Below are positions 15,631-25,038 of a stretch of 64,000 nucleotides of DNA, in pieces. The DNA is from Segatella copri. GTDB taxonomy: Bacteria > Bacteroidota > Bacteroidia > Bacteroidales > Bacteroidaceae. The translations under genes and the position numbers were made by a program. Location of the stretch: NCBI RefSeq assembly GCF_019249655.2, contig NZ_CP137557.1:2823001-2887000 (forward strand). The letters run 5' to 3'. Every line of letters begins with the position of its first letter. The first letter of the stretch is position 1. Under the pieces are notes generated by a model. It was not told the origin of the DNA, made no database searches, and saw nothing but the letters and a program-made list of their open reading frames with translations.

Positions 15631-17850
15631 ATGAATGAAACAACTTTTAAATTCACAACCGAAGAAAAGGAACAGACACTCCAGATACTGGAGCGCCTGA
15701 GAAACGCCGTGGGCGACACATTCAAGCCGGGCGACGAGCAGCATCTGCGTGAAGACATACAGCATGCCTTCATCAACCACCAGATTAAGCGCAACGTCTT
15801 CGGCATGAACCCTATACTCGCAGCCCTGCAGACAGCAGAAATCGCTGTGAACGAAATCGGTCTGAAAAGAGACGGCATCATCGCCATCCTGATGCAGACC
15901 AGCGTTATCGACGGCTATCAGACCATCGAGGACATCCAGCAGAAATACGGCGACAGCGTGGCGCACATCATCAGCGGACTGCTCCGCATCCACGACCTCT
16001 ACAAGCGCAACCCTATCATCGAGAGCGAGAACTTCAGAAACCTGCTCATCTCTTTCTCGGAAGACATGCGCGTGATTCTCATCATGATAGCCGACCGCGT
16101 GAACGTGATGCGACAGATTCGCGACACCGACCAAAAGGAGGCGAAGCACGAGGTGAGCGAGGAAGCCAGCTACCTCTATGCCCCACTCGCCCACAAGCTG
16201 GGTCTCTACAAGCTGAAGAGCGAGCTGGAAGACCTGAGCCTGAAGTATCTGGAGCACGATGCCTACTACATGATCAAGGAGAAGCTGAATGCCACCAAGG
16301 CTTCGCGCGATGCCTATATCGCCCGATTCATCCAGCCTATCCAGGAAAAGCTCGATGCTGCCGGACTGAAATATCACATGAAGGGACGCACCAAGAGCAT
16401 CCACTCCATCTGGCAGAAGATGAAGAAACAGAAATGCGCCTTCGAGGGCGTGTACGACCTTTTCGCCATCCGCATCATCATTGATGCACCAAGAGAGAAG
16501 GAATACATGCAGTGCTGGCAGACATTCGCCCTGATTACAGATATGTATCAGCCGAACCCGAAGCGTATGCGCGACTGGCTCAGCGTGCCTAAGAGCAACG
16601 GATACGAGAGTCTGCACACCACCGTTCTGGGACCTGAGAACAAATGGGTGGAGGTGCAGATCAGAACCGAAAGAATGGACGATATTGCCGAACACGGTCT
16701 GGCTGCACACTGGCGATACAAGGGCATCAAGCAGGGAGAAGGAGGCATAGACGAATGGCTCGCCAACATCCGTGCCGCCCTGGAAAGCAACGACGACCTG
16801 CAGCTTATGGACCAGTTTACCACCGACCTGAAGGAAGACGAGGTATATGTGTTCACGCCTAAGGGCGACCTGCTGAACTTCCCTAAGGGTGCCACGGTGC
16901 TCGACTTTGCCTACTACATCCACTCGCGCATCGGCAACACCTGCGTGGGCGGAAAAATCAACGGCAAGGCGGTGACCTTCCGACAGGAACTGCACTCGGG
17001 CGACCAGGTGGAAATCCTCACCCAGAGCAACCAGAAGCCTAGAAGAGAATGGCTCAACATCGTGCAGACCTCGAAGGCAAAGGCCAAGATTCGCCTCGCC
17101 CTGAAGGAAACGCAGAAGAAGGACGGACTCTATGCCAAGGAACTGCTGGAACGCCGATTCAAGAACCGCAAGATAGAGATTGACGAGAGCACCATGGCGC
17201 GCATCATCAAGAAGATGGGATACAAGGAGAACTCTGATTTCTACAAGGATGTGGCAGAAGAGAAACTCGACGTGAACACCGTGGTGGAAAAATACATCGA
17301 GGAGCGCGACCACGACCTCAACCTCAGCAACGCCAACAAGCCTGCCGAGAGTGCCGAGAACTTTGAGTTCGAGAACCCTACCGAGGAACTGCTGAAGCAG
17401 AGCGACGACGTGCTGGTAATAGATGAGCACCTGAAGGGCATCGACTTCGAGCTCTCCCACTGCTGCCACCCTATCTACGGCGACCCTATCTTCGGATTCG
17501 TGACCATCAGCAAGGGTATCAAGATTCACCGCATCGACTGTCCTAACGCCAAGGAGCTGCGCCGCCGTTTCGGTTATCGCATCGTGAAGGCGAAATGGAG
17601 CGGCAAGGGTACATCGAAGTATGCCATCACCCTGAGAATCATCGGAAATGATGATATCGGCATCGTGAGCAACATCACGAACATCATCTCGAAAGAGGAT
17701 AAGCTCGTGATGAGAGGCATCAACATCTCATCAAAAGATGGCCTGTTCTCGGGCAATGTAACCGTGATGATTGATGATGCCGGCAAGACGGATGCACTGA
17801 TCAAGAAACTGAGTGCCGTAAAGGGCGTAAAGCAGGTGACGAGAATATAA
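15631..17850 (+). CDS. relA: RelA/SpoT-type (p)ppGpp synthetase with degenerate hydrolase domain
   Basis: A 739-aa long-type RSH enzyme of the stringent response. The synthetase domain (about 215-385) is intact: KGRTKSIHSIWQKMKK, then VPKSNGYESLHTTVLGP and VEVQIRTERMDDIAEHG. TGS (about 405-465, VYVFTPKGDLLNFPKG), a Cys/His-bearing RIS/ZFD region (HCCHPIYGDPIFG) and a C-terminal ACT domain (about 665-739) follow. In the N-terminal HD domain the first His is Asn60 and the His-Asp pair is Gln89-Thr90, while the ADR Asp155 remains. It should therefore make but not hydrolyse (p)ppGpp. It lies at the end of the microprotein operon and ends at a bidirectional terminator. Confidence 0.93.
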   Translation: MNETTFKFTTEEKEQTLQILERLRNAVGDTFKPGDEQHLREDIQHAFINHQIKRNVFGMNPILAALQTAEIAVNEIGLKRDGIIAILMQTSVIDGYQTIEDIQQKYGDSVAHIISGLLRIHDLYKRNPIIESENFRNLLISFSEDMRVILIMIADRVNVMRQIRDTDQKEAKHEVSEEASYLYAPLAHKLGLYKLKSELEDLSLKYLEHDAYYMIKEKLNATKASRDAYIARFIQPIQEKLDAAGLKYHMKGRTKSIHSIWQKMKKQKCAFEGVYDLFAIRIIIDAPREKEYMQCWQTFALITDMYQPNPKRMRDWLSVPKSNGYESLHTTVLGPENKWVEVQIRTERMDDIAEHGLAAHWRYKGIKQGEGGIDEWLANIRAALESNDDLQLMDQFTTDLKEDEVYVFTPKGDLLNFPKGATVLDFAYYIHSRIGNTCVGGKINGKAVTFRQELHSGDQVEILTQSNQKPRREWLNIVQTSKAKAKIRLALKETQKKDGLYAKELLERRFKNRKIEIDESTMARIIKKMGYKENSDFYKDVAEEKLDVNTVVEKYIEERDHDLNLSNANKPAESAENFEFENPTEELLKQSDDVLVIDEHLKGIDFELSHCCHPIYGDPIFGFVTISKGIKIHRIDCPNAKELRRRFGYRIVKAKWSGKGTSKYAITLRIIGNDDIGIVSNITNIISKEDKLVMRGINISSKDGLFSGNVTVMIDDAGKTDALIKKLSAVKGVKQVTRI

Positions 17851-17890
17851 AAAAAAATCCCGCAGACTATCAATCTGCGGGATTTTTTTA
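17851..17890. terminator. Bidirectional terminator between relA and TPR gene
   Basis: AATCCCGCAGA pairs with TCTGCGGGATT; A-run on the left and T-run on the right serve the two convergent genes. Confidence 0.9.
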
Positions 17891-17893
17891 TTA

Positions 17894-19915
17894 TTATTTC
17901 GCCTTATTCAATCGCTTAATGACAGAGTAAGCATCATACAAGCCCAGCTCTCCAGCCTTGGAGAGATCCTGGATGCCAGCCTGCTTATTGCCACTCTTGG
18001 CACGGGCGATACCTCTATTATAATAAGCCTCGGCCAATCGATTATCAATCTTCAGGGCGATGGAATAGTCGTCTATCGCCTTGGAAAGCTCGTTTCTGCC
18101 GGCATGCAGATTACCTCTGTTATAATAGATGTAGGCATTGTTGCTGCTCAGGCGGATGGCATCGCTGAAATCAGCCTCGGCAGAATGGATATTCACCACT
18201 CCCTTGCCCTCTGCCTTGTTGAACTCGTCCATCTCAGCCTGGCATACGGCACGCTGCCAATAGGCCAGGGCATTCTTATCATCCAGAGATATATAATAGG
18301 TGAAATCGCTGATGGCTGCCTCGAAATCGCGAAGCACACTGTGGGCGATGGCACGACGCATGAGAATCAGCTTCTTCTGCTCGATATCCTTTGCCACACT
18401 CAGCTCTGCCGAGAGCTTATCTATCAGAGAGAATATCTTCATGGAACCATTCTCATCCAACTGCTCCTTAGAGCATACGATATACACCTTATCAGAAGTC
18501 TTACCCTTAGCAGCAGCCTTGGAACCTGATGCAGAAGAACCTAAAGCAAGAGTACTAAGCTGCTGGTTCAAATCCTCCACAGCCTTATCGAACGCCTGTA
18601 CCCCACTCACATTCTGAGCATTAGGGAAATAAGAGAGCTGGAACATAGGCAGATAGTTGGTTTCCACCTGGCGGTTCTGCACCCTGCCACGATACTCACT
18701 CTTGTAATTGTGCTCATACTTCGGCTCATCATCCACCACGAGCGAAGCAAACTTATCCGGGTCTATCTCCGAACGCTTGCGCATCTCCTTCTTGGTCTTC
18801 GCACTCCAACGAGGCTGAATGCCGATGTGCTTGTTCATCTGCGCCTTGAAGATGCGGAACTCATCCATCTCAGCCTTTGCCGTCATACCCAGGCGGCGAT
18901 AGCAGCGGGCACGATAGGAAAGACCCGTCCAGAAGTTTGGAAACTGCCCGATAACCGTAGAATAATCACGGATAGCTGCCTTCAGGTTACCCGTCTTGTC
19001 GTGCAGCAGGGCACGGTTGAAGATGGCCATGAAGTTCTTCGGCTCCATCTTGATGACGAAGTCGAAATCGGTGATGGCACGGTTGTCATCGCCCAACTGC
19101 ACACGCATCAAGCCACGGTTGTAGTGGGCCAGGAAATTGTTGGGATCAAGGTCGATGGCAGCATCATAGTCGCTCATCGCACCTCGTAGATTATTGATGT
19201 TGATACGAGCCAACGCACGGTTGATGTAACTGTTTACATTGTTCGGCTTGAAATGCAGCGACTTGGTGAGCGCCTCATCCGCCGTCTTCCATTCCTTTCG
19301 GGCAAGTGCCATATAGGCACGCGTGGTCCATGCATCTCCATCAAAAGGGTTCAGCTTGAGGCTCTGGTCGAGCCATTTCTCCGCCAGCACGGTATCCTTC
19401 TGATGCAGATACACCTCGGCCTTCAGGGAATAGGCGTTGGAATAATCCTTCCATTTGGTGATGATGGTATCCAGCTGCAGCTGCGCCTGGTCGTAATGCT
19501 TCTCCTCCATGAGGCAGAGTGCACGATTGAACCAGTAGTTGCGGTTGCGCGGTTCCAGACGGATGGCTGCATCGTAATCGGCGATGGCATCCGAGAAACG
19601 GTTCTGACGGATACGGCAGATGGCACGCAAGTCGTAGATATCGTTGATATAGGGATTGAGGTTCAATGCCTCAGAGGCATCGCTCTCAGCACCCATGTAA
19701 TCATCGAGATTAAACTTGGCAACACTGCGGTAATACCAAGGCTCATAGAGATAAGGCTTGGCACCGATGGCTAGATTAAAATACTTAATGGAAAGAACGA
19801 AGTCCTCGTAATACAAGGCACTTCTGCCGGCAGTGACGAGCCGGTCAACTCTATATTGCGCCGATGCCGACAAAGCGGTCAGCATCAGCACAAAAGTGAA
19901 AATAAACTTTTTCAT
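17894..19915 (-). CDS. Secreted tetratricopeptide-repeat protein
   Basis: A 673-aa protein with a signal peptide ([20 protein letters not shown]) and at least ten TPR units (for example [21 protein letters not shown] and [21 protein letters not shown]). A linker (about 375-480, with a Ser/Ala/Gly/Lys-rich stretch) separates two TPR blocks. TPR solenoids hold protein complexes together; a periplasmic scaffold role is inferred. Its ATG overlaps the def stop codon by four bases, so it is translated from the SPOR-ruvX-def transcript. Confidence 0.88.
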   Translation of the reverse strand: MKKFIFTFVLMLTALSASAQYRVDRLVTAGRSALYYEDFVLSIKYFNLAIGAKPYLYEPWYYRSVAKFNLDDYMGAESDASEALNLNPYINDIYDLRAICRIRQNRFSDAIADYDAAIRLEPRNRNYWFNRALCLMEEKHYDQAQLQLDTIITKWKDYSNAYSLKAEVYLHQKDTVLAEKWLDQSLKLNPFDGDAWTTRAYMALARKEWKTADEALTKSLHFKPNNVNSYINRALARININNLRGAMSDYDAAIDLDPNNFLAHYNRGLMRVQLGDDNRAITDFDFVIKMEPKNFMAIFNRALLHDKTGNLKAAIRDYSTVIGQFPNFWTGLSYRARCYRRLGMTAKAEMDEFRIFKAQMNKHIGIQPRWSAKTKKEMRKRSEIDPDKFASLVVDDEPKYEHNYKSEYRGRVQNRQVETNYLPMFQLSYFPNAQNVSGVQAFDKAVEDLNQQLSTLALGSSASGSKAAAKGKTSDKVYIVCSKEQLDENGSMKIFSLIDKLSAELSVAKDIEQKKLILMRRAIAHSVLRDFEAAISDFTYYISLDDKNALAYWQRAVCQAEMDEFNKAEGKGVVNIHSAEADFSDAIRLSSNNAYIYYNRGNLHAGRNELSKAIDDYSIALKIDNRLAEAYYNRGIARAKSGNKQAGIQDLSKAGELGLYDAYSVIKRLNKAK

Positions 19916-20472
19916 CGACGAATCTTAGTACGATAGCTGCAGCGGAACTTGCCCTTGATGATGTTCTTGAGCTTTCCGGCAATCATGTTCTTACGCAGTG
20001 GAGACACACGGTCTACGAACATGGTTCCCTCCAAATGGTCGAACTCATGCTGCATGACGCGCGCCAGGTAACCAGATACCCATTCATCGTGCTCCTGGAA
20101 CTGCTCGTCCATATACTTCACGTGGATGCGTGTAGGACGAACCACCTTCTCGTTGATGCCTGGGATAGAGAGACAACCCTCGTCAGAAGAATCCTTCTCA
20201 GCCTCCTCATCATACTCCAAGATATGCGGATTGATGAACGCATGGCGGAATCCCTTATACTCAGGAAGATCTTCGCTGAGCACATCCAGGTCGATGACCA
20301 CCAGGCGGATGGCCAAGCCAATCTGCGGCGCAGCCAGGCCGATGCCATTGCTGGAATCGAGGGTTTCATACATATTATTAATCAACTCCTTGAGTTCAGG
20401 GTAATCTGGAGTAATATCTTCAGCCACTTTTCTCAAAACAGGCTGACCATAAATATAAATTGGTAAAATCAT
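19912..20472 (-). CDS. def: Peptide deformylase
   Basis: At 186 aa it carries all three motifs of the family: [10 protein letters not shown] at about 43-52, EGCLS at about 98-102 with metal ligand Cys100, and QHEFDHLEG with His142, Glu143 and His146. It removes the formyl group from the N-terminal Met of new proteins. Stop overlaps the TPR start; start overlaps the ruvX stop by four bases. Confidence 0.97.
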   Translation of the reverse strand: MILPIYIYGQPVLRKVAEDITPDYPELKELINNMYETLDSSNGIGLAAPQIGLAIRLVVIDLDVLSEDLPEYKGFRHAFINPHILEYDEEAEKDSSDEGCLSIPGINEKVVRPTRIHVKYMDEQFQEHDEWVSGYLARVMQHEFDHLEGTMFVDRVSPLRKNMIAGKLKNIIKGKFRCSYRTKIRR

Positions 20473-20882
20473 CTTCTTGATTGCATAAAATCCTGTAATA
20501 TGATGGTAGCGCTTATCTCATCTACCAATCCCTTGTTTTCTCTTCTCGTCTTCTTCTTCACGCCGCCGTCTATCATCGCCCTATGGGCAAGAACAGAGGT
20601 GAATCGCTCATCGTAATACTCGATAGGCACCTCGGGATGCGCCTTGCGCCAGCGATTGTAGAAGTTCTCTACTCGCGCCAGGTTCTCGCTGGGCTGCCCG
20701 TTGGGCTGAGTAGGCTTTCCGATGACGATGCGCTCCACCTGCTCCTTCTGGATATAGGCTTCGCAAAACTCGAAGAGCTCAGACGTAGCAACAGTTGCCA
20801 ACCCATTAGCAATGATCTGCAATGGGTCGGTAACTGCCAGTCCGGTACGTTTCTTACCGTAATCTATTGATAAAATTCGCAT
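20469..20882 (-). CDS. ruvX: Putative pre-16S rRNA nuclease / Holliday junction resolvase YqgF
   Basis: At 137 aa with the RNase H-like fold: first Asp in [17 protein letters not shown], the VIGKP strand, and [15 protein letters not shown] with a second acid. Family members (YqgF/RuvX) mature 16S rRNA 5' ends; a resolvase role has also been proposed. It lies 40 bp after the SPOR gene and overlaps def. Confidence 0.93.
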   Translation of the reverse strand: MRILSIDYGKKRTGLAVTDPLQIIANGLATVATSELFEFCEAYIQKEQVERIVIGKPTQPNGQPSENLARVENFYNRWRKAHPEVPIEYYDERFTSVLAHRAMIDGGVKKKTRRENKGLVDEISATIILQDFMQSRR

Positions 20883-20922
20883 TCAAACGAAAATTTCAGA
20901 ATCTTGGTGAAACGCAAAAGAA

Positions 20923-21405
20923 TTACTTCTTCAAGAGCAACCATGCATCAGGATACTTGCCTGCGCGGAGCTTGTTGCGGCTCTTAACGGCACCTGCCTT
21001 GTCTACGAATGTAGCAGCGATGACACGATACATGTTGCGCTCGCTGTTGTATGCAATCTGAGAATCATAGCCGGCACTCTTCAATGTGCTAGCCAAACCC
21101 TCTGCGTTAGCCTTGAGTGAGAAAGAACCTACAACAACGCTGTAGTTCTGCAGACCAGAACCTGAGATGAGGTCCAAGTTCTCCTGACGTACTGTAGCAT
21201 TGTCAACCTCTGTAGTTGTGCTCTCTGCAGGAGTAGTAGTCTCCAATGGAGTAACCACTGGTTCTGGAGCTGGAGTCTCCTGCTGAGCCTCCTGCTGCTG
21301 AGCCTTCTCGTATGCCTTCTTGTAAGCACTTTCCTTAGATGATCCACAACTAGCGAGTGCCAATACAGCACACAATCCTAAGCTGAAAACTGATAATTTC
21401 TTCAT
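20923..21405 (-). CDS. SPOR domain-containing lipoprotein
   Basis: At 160 aa: lipobox LASC with Cys20, a Gln/Pro/Thr-rich spacer (about 35-70), then a SPOR fold (about 85-158) starting NYSVVVGSFSLKANAEGL and ending in PDAWLLLKK. SPOR domains bind denuded peptidoglycan glycan strands, so it should mark septal or remodelled cell wall. First gene of the SPOR-ruvX-def-TPR operon. Confidence 0.9.
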   Translation of the reverse strand: MKKLSVFSLGLCAVLALASCGSSKESAYKKAYEKAQQQEAQQETPAPEPVVTPLETTTPAESTTTEVDNATVRQENLDLISGSGLQNYSVVVGSFSLKANAEGLASTLKSAGYDSQIAYNSERNMYRVIAATFVDKAGAVKSRNKLRAGKYPDAWLLLKK

Positions 21406-21760
21406 AATTGTTTTAAAAAATGTATTGATGTTTAAATGTTATATTAATTAATTCACCTTATTATATATAGCGCCTACGCTGCACTTTTTTACTGGTTATA
21501 CAGGCATAGTTCGCTTTTGTTCTGCGAAAATACAAAATATTTTGCTAAGAAAGAAAGGTTTACTGCATAAAGTTTGTTAAACTCAAGGTAAAACAACACT
21601 TTTAACGAAAAATTAAGAGTTAAAAACTTGTTTTTTGGAGAAATATTAGTATATTTGCAGTTGATAAGCAAAACACGCACAACAGATGCCCCTGGGGTGT
21701 CGAGGCGCATTTCGGCTATCAACAGCTATATAATTGTATAACATTTAAAACTTAAGAATT
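21406..21760. other. Divergent intergenic region
   Basis: No ORF is supported. It carries leaders of the SPOR operon (minus) and the YtxH operon (plus), with the plus promoter at 21628-21657 and a roughly 95-nt leader containing short palindromes such as CCCCTGGGG. Confidence 0.6.
21628..21657 (+). promoter_or_regulatory. Promoter for YtxH-holin operon
   Basis: TTG at 21628-21630 and TATATTTG at 21650-21657, 19 bp apart. Confidence 0.75.
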
Positions 21761-21973
21761 ATGAAGGCATTAGGTTACATTGGTGCATTCCTCGGTGGTG
21801 CACTCGCAGGTACAGCACTTGGTTTGATTTTTGCTCCTGAGAAGGGCGCAGATACACGCAGCAAGATTGCTGGCGCAGTGGATGATTTTTGCAAGAAGCA
21901 CGATATCAAGTTGAGCCGCAAGGAAGTGGAAGACTTGGTTGACGACATCAAGGAAGCTGCTCCTGAGGTATAA
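21761..21973 (+). CDS. YtxH domain-containing protein
   Basis: The 70-aa product begins MKALGYIGAFLGGALAGTAL, a glycine-zipper membrane segment, then GLIFAPEKGADTRSKI, the YtxH signature, and an acidic helical end. YtxH proteins are small membrane-linked stress proteins of unknown action. First of a three-gene operon. Confidence 0.9.
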   Translation: MKALGYIGAFLGGALAGTALGLIFAPEKGADTRSKIAGAVDDFCKKHDIKLSRKEVEDLVDDIKEAAPEV

Positions 21974-22005
21974 CAGCAAGAAATTAACTTTATCAGGCGA
22001 TAAGG

Positions 22006-22356
22006 ATGTTTTCTAGTGACAAGAATGTAGAAACCATCGGGCAGCTCGTAGAGGTGCTCAAGCATTACATCGGGCTTCAGTCGGAGTACATGAAGCTTGA
22101 TGTCGTGGATAAGGTGGTCAGGTTGATTACGGCAATTGCCATCTGCTTTCTGCTGTTCACCCTGCTTGCCATATCAATGATATATCTTTCGTTTGCTGCC
22201 GCATTCGCCCTGGCCGACTATGTGGGCTTGGCACCTGCATTCTGCATCGTGGCGGGAGCATACTTATTGATATTGGTTCTCTTCATCCTGTTCCGACATC
22301 AATGGATCGAGAAACCGCTGGTGAAATTCCTGGCCAGCCTCCTCATGCAAAAATAA
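22006..22356 (+). CDS. Phage holin family (Holin-X-like) membrane protein
   Basis: The 116-aa product has an amphipathic N-terminal helix (about 5-40) then two transmembrane helices (about 45-66 and 72-96). The pattern YMKLDVVDKVVRLITAIAI is typical of the chromosomal 'phage holin family' proteins that accompany YtxH. Despite the name they are ordinary envelope genes; lysis is not implied. 32 bp after YtxH. Confidence 0.85.
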   Translation: MFSSDKNVETIGQLVEVLKHYIGLQSEYMKLDVVDKVVRLITAIAICFLLFTLLAISMIYLSFAAAFALADYVGLAPAFCIVAGAYLLILVLFILFRHQWIEKPLVKFLASLLMQK

Positions 22357-22368
22357 TACCTGAGCATT

Positions 22369-22665
22369 ATGATGACTAAAGAGCAAGACAACGACGAGCT
22401 GTGCATGAATGACGGCGATAGCTGCATCGAGTACAGGAGCCTCAACGACATCAGACTGCGCAAGGAGGCGCTCCGCAAGAGCATTGAGGCTGACGACAAG
22501 AAGATCAAGACCCTATGGAACTCGCTCTTCACCAAACCTGACGCTTTCTCGAAGGAAGCCAGCAGGGGCAGAAGAATAGCAAGCATGATTTCCGTTGGAA
22601 CGGGTGCTTTCGATGGAGCGCTTCTGGCATGGAAGCTCTATCGGAAATTCAAAAGAAAGAAATAA
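22369..22665 (+). CDS. Conserved unknown protein of the YtxH operon
   Basis: The 98-aa product starts MMTKEQDNDELCMND, with a charged helical middle (LRKEALRKSIEADDKKIK) and a short hydrophobic stretch near the end before basic FKRKK. Thirteen bp after the holin-like gene, in the place where Bacteroidota commonly keep a small unknown partner. Probably membrane-associated. Confidence 0.75.
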   Translation: MMTKEQDNDELCMNDGDSCIEYRSLNDIRLRKEALRKSIEADDKKIKTLWNSLFTKPDAFSKEASRGRRIASMISVGTGAFDGALLAWKLYRKFKRKK

Positions 22666-22712
22666 GATTCCAAATATCCCAAAGCGGAAATGAGGGAACT
22701 CTATAATAAGAA

Positions 22713-22739
22713 GTGCGGCTCGAAAGGCCGCATTTTTTA
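22713..22739 (+). terminator. Terminator of YtxH operon
   Basis: TGCGGC-TCGAAAG-GCCGCA hairpin followed by six T residues. Confidence 0.85.
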
Positions 22740-22817
22740 TGCCCATACTTTATTTACTGAAGGGAGAAAAATGCATTTACCGAAGGGAGAAAAATGCCCA
22801 TACAAAGGGGTAGAAAT

Positions 22818-22882
22818 AAAAAAAGGGTCACCGCCGTGACCCATTACCTTGTTAACCTTAAATCTAATACTATGAAAAACAC
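22818..22882 (-). ncRNA. Candidate small RNA, about 65 nt
   Basis: On the minus strand a full promoter (TTG 22918-22916, 20 bp, TATATTTG 22895-22888) is followed within 70 nt by a perfect terminator, GGGTCAC-GGCG-GTGACCC at 22825-22842 and a T-run. Between them lies an A/T-rich single-stranded stretch including ATTTAAGGTTAACAAGG and no credible ORF. The unit is enclosed by the terminators of both neighbouring convergent genes, so it is transcribed alone. Size and layout are those of a trans-acting or 6S-like small RNA; the family is not assigned. Confidence 0.7.
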
Positions 22883-22887
22883 ACATG

Positions 22888-22918
22888 CAAATATAGAAAT
22901 AATATACGAACCCTGCAA
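22888..22918 (-). promoter_or_regulatory. Promoter of candidate small RNA
   Basis: TTGC and TATATTTG on the minus strand with 20-bp spacing, a consensus match. Confidence 0.75.
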
Positions 22919-22999
22919 GCTTTTTCTAAGAAAAGTACACTCTTTTAATTCTTATTAACTATAAATGTAGTGCTTTTTTATTTTTCGCCATAAAACAAA

Positions 23000-23036
23000 G
23001 GCTTTTCTTATCCTAAAGACAGGAATAAGAAAAGCC
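23000..23036. terminator. Terminator of MBL hydrolase gene
   Basis: GGCTTTTCTTAT pairs with ATAAGAAAAGCC; located 18 bp past the minus-strand stop codon. Confidence 0.75.
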
Positions 23037-23053
23037 ACAATGTTATATTTTTA

Positions 23054-23818
23054 TCAAAGTATCAATCCATCATAGGCAAATTGGAACCCTTCGGGCAATC
23101 GGGCATTGGCTGCATCATGCAAGCCTATCTGATGGGTAACATGGGTGAGATAGGTTTGCCTAGCCCCTATCCTGCGAGCCACCTTGATGGCATCAGCTAC
23201 CAACTGATGGCTATGGTGCGGCTTATCGAATCTAAGGGCATTGATCACCAGAGTCTCTACCCCATCCAGATAGGCGTACTCAGCATCGTCCATCGACTTC
23301 ATATCCGTGATATAGGCAAACTTTCCGAAACGGTAGCCCAGAATAGGCATCTTGTCGTGCATCACCCGGATAGGCATGAACTCGATGTCGCCTATCTGAT
23401 AGGTATCATGCGGATTGATGGTATGTAGCTTCAGTTTCGGTGCGCCCGGATAGAGTTTCTCGGCTTCCTTCGGAAAACAGTAGGGCATGGTATGCGGCAG
23501 GGAATCCGTTACCAGCTTATCTCCATAGATATTGATATCACCAAATATGCAGAAACCGCGCAAATCATCTATGCCTCCTACGTGATCATAATGGATATGA
23601 GTAATCAGCACACCATCTATCTTGCGGAAAGGCACACGCAGGAGCTGCTGGCGGATATCAGGTCCCGCATCTATCAGGATTCGGGTATTCTCCGTTTCTA
23701 TCAACGCTGCACAGCGCAAGCGGTTGTCGCGCGGATCCTTGCTGCGACACACCTCACAATTACAACCTAAAACAGGAACACCACTCGATGTTCCTGTTCC
23801 CAATAAAGTTACCTTCAT
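23054..23818 (-). CDS. MBL-fold metal-dependent hydrolase (PhnP-like)
   Basis: A 254-aa protein opening MKVTLLGTGTSSGVPVLGC, then CNCEVCRSKDPRDNR, typical of the PhnP/lipoate-associated group, and the metal motif THIHYDHVGG. Later His residues (VMHDK; LTHVTHQIG) complete two metal sites. PhnP is a cyclic phosphodiesterase; the true substrate here is unknown. It follows murB with 86 bp between, on one strand. Confidence 0.88.
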   Translation of the reverse strand: MKVTLLGTGTSSGVPVLGCNCEVCRSKDPRDNRLRCAALIETENTRILIDAGPDIRQQLLRVPFRKIDGVLITHIHYDHVGGIDDLRGFCIFGDINIYGDKLVTDSLPHTMPYCFPKEAEKLYPGAPKLKLHTINPHDTYQIGDIEFMPIRVMHDKMPILGYRFGKFAYITDMKSMDDAEYAYLDGVETLVINALRFDKPHHSHQLVADAIKVARRIGARQTYLTHVTHQIGLHDAANARLPEGFQFAYDGLIL

Positions 23819-23849
23819 TAATATTCAAATCTTTATCTGAAAAACCGCG

Positions 23850-23905
23850 AATTCTTAACTCTTCGTTCTTAACTCTTCGTTCTTCACTCTTCGTTCTTCA
23901 CTTTT
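23850..23905. repeat. Tandem TCTTCGTTCTTMAC repeats after murB
   Basis: Three or four copies of about 14-15 bp (CTCTTCGTTCTTAA, CTCTTCGTTCTTCA) directly abut the murB stop codon. Comparable simple repeats follow other genes at 24966, 49092 and inside a coding region at 51010. Confidence 0.8.
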
Positions 23906-24960
23906 CACTTAACATTTACCTCCGGATGAATATCGATGCCAAACTTCTGCTTCACATCCTTGCGGATAGTTTCGCAGAGGTTCACGATTTCCCCGCCCGT
24001 GGCACCACCACGATTCACCAGTACCAGCGCTTGCTTATCGTGCACTCCGGCACGGCCCAGGCTCTTTCCCTTCCAGCCACACTGGTCAATCATCCAGCCT
24101 GCAGGAATCTTCTCGTGTTCCCCATCAATGGTATAATGAGGCATGCCCGGATATTGCGCAGCCAGCTCCTCAAACTTTGCCTTCTCCACGATAGGATTCA
24201 TGAAGAAGCTGCCCGCATTGCCCTGCACCTTAGGGTCTGGCAACTTGGCGTTGCGAATCTCAATGATGACGTCACGAAGCTGCTGGGCTGTAGGATTCTC
24301 GATATGCTTGGCAGCCAGGGATGCACGGATATTGCCGTAATCCAGATCAGGCACAAAGCTCCGGGAAAGTCGATAGACGACATGGGTAACCAGATACTTA
24401 TCCTTCCACTCGTGCTTGAACTTGCTCTGGCGATAGCAGTAATGGCAATCCTGGTTATCGAACACAACTACCCTGCCCGTAGCAATCTCCACGGCTTCCA
24501 CCTTATATATAATATCCTTCGCTTCCACGCCATAGGCTCCGATGTTCTGCACGGCACTCGCTCCCACTTCGCCCGGAATGATGCTCAGGTTCTCGGCACC
24601 ATGATAGCCATGCTCCACGGCGTAAGCCACCACATCGTCGAACACCTCGCCACTGCCGCAACGCAGGAACACGAACTCCGGATTCAGCAAGGCATCATCA
24701 TGCTCAGCAGCAGCCAATTCGCCATTACCAAGCACCTCGATACCCATGATGGAAGAATGGAGCACCGTGCCCGCGTAATCGCCTGTAAGCAAGAGATTAC
24801 TGCCGCCACCCAAGATGAGCAGCGGCTTATCGGCATCGGTAAGTGCAGCCACAATCTGCTGCGCCTCTTCTACCGATGAGTATTCAAGGAATCTCCTGCA
24901 CTTGGCATCAATTCCAAACGTATTGTGAGCCAAAAGGCTATAGTCACGAATATCCTTCAT
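23905..24960 (-). CDS. murB: UDP-N-acetylenolpyruvoylglucosamine reductase
   Basis: At 351 aa of the type I (E. coli-like) length. FAD-binding PP-loop LILGGGSNLLL (about 48-58), then IPGEVGASAVQNIGAYG, the tyrosine loop CHYCYRQSKFK that marks type I enzymes, and the catalytic GNAGSFFMNP with active Ser. It reduces the enolpyruvyl group to make UDP-MurNAc in peptidoglycan synthesis. Same strand as DUF4348 upstream and MBL downstream. Confidence 0.96.
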   Translation of the reverse strand: MKDIRDYSLLAHNTFGIDAKCRRFLEYSSVEEAQQIVAALTDADKPLLILGGGSNLLLTGDYAGTVLHSSIMGIEVLGNGELAAAEHDDALLNPEFVFLRCGSGEVFDDVVAYAVEHGYHGAENLSIIPGEVGASAVQNIGAYGVEAKDIIYKVEAVEIATGRVVVFDNQDCHYCYRQSKFKHEWKDKYLVTHVVYRLSRSFVPDLDYGNIRASLAAKHIENPTAQQLRDVIIEIRNAKLPDPKVQGNAGSFFMNPIVEKAKFEELAAQYPGMPHYTIDGEHEKIPAGWMIDQCGWKGKSLGRAGVHDKQALVLVNRGGATGGEIVNLCETIRKDVKQKFGIDIHPEVNVK

Positions 24961-24965
24961 ATCTG

Positions 24966-25036
24966 GTTAAACTATTAACTGTTAACTATCAACTTTAATC
25001 TATCAACTATTAACTTTTAACTATCAACTTTAAAAG
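24966..25036. repeat. Simple AACTATCAACTTT-type repeats
   Basis: Seven or so copies of AACTATTAAC/AACTATCAACTTT fill the gap between the DUF4348 stop codon and the murB start codon. Confidence 0.8.
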
Positions 25037-25038
25037 AA

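Noticed and set aside
15598..17529. 643-codon open frame antisense to relA
   Set aside because: Shadow of a high-GC third-position pattern; relA on the plus strand has full family motifs and the antisense product has none.
22006..22356. Phage lysis module because of the holin-like name
   Set aside because: No endolysin or phage structural genes around; YtxH/holin-like pairs are ordinary chromosomal envelope genes.
22872..22958. 28-codon plus-strand ORF MKNTHANIEIIYEPCK
   Set aside because: Promoter and terminator signals lie on the minus strand here and the ORF is antisense to the candidate small RNA; no plus-strand promoter was found.
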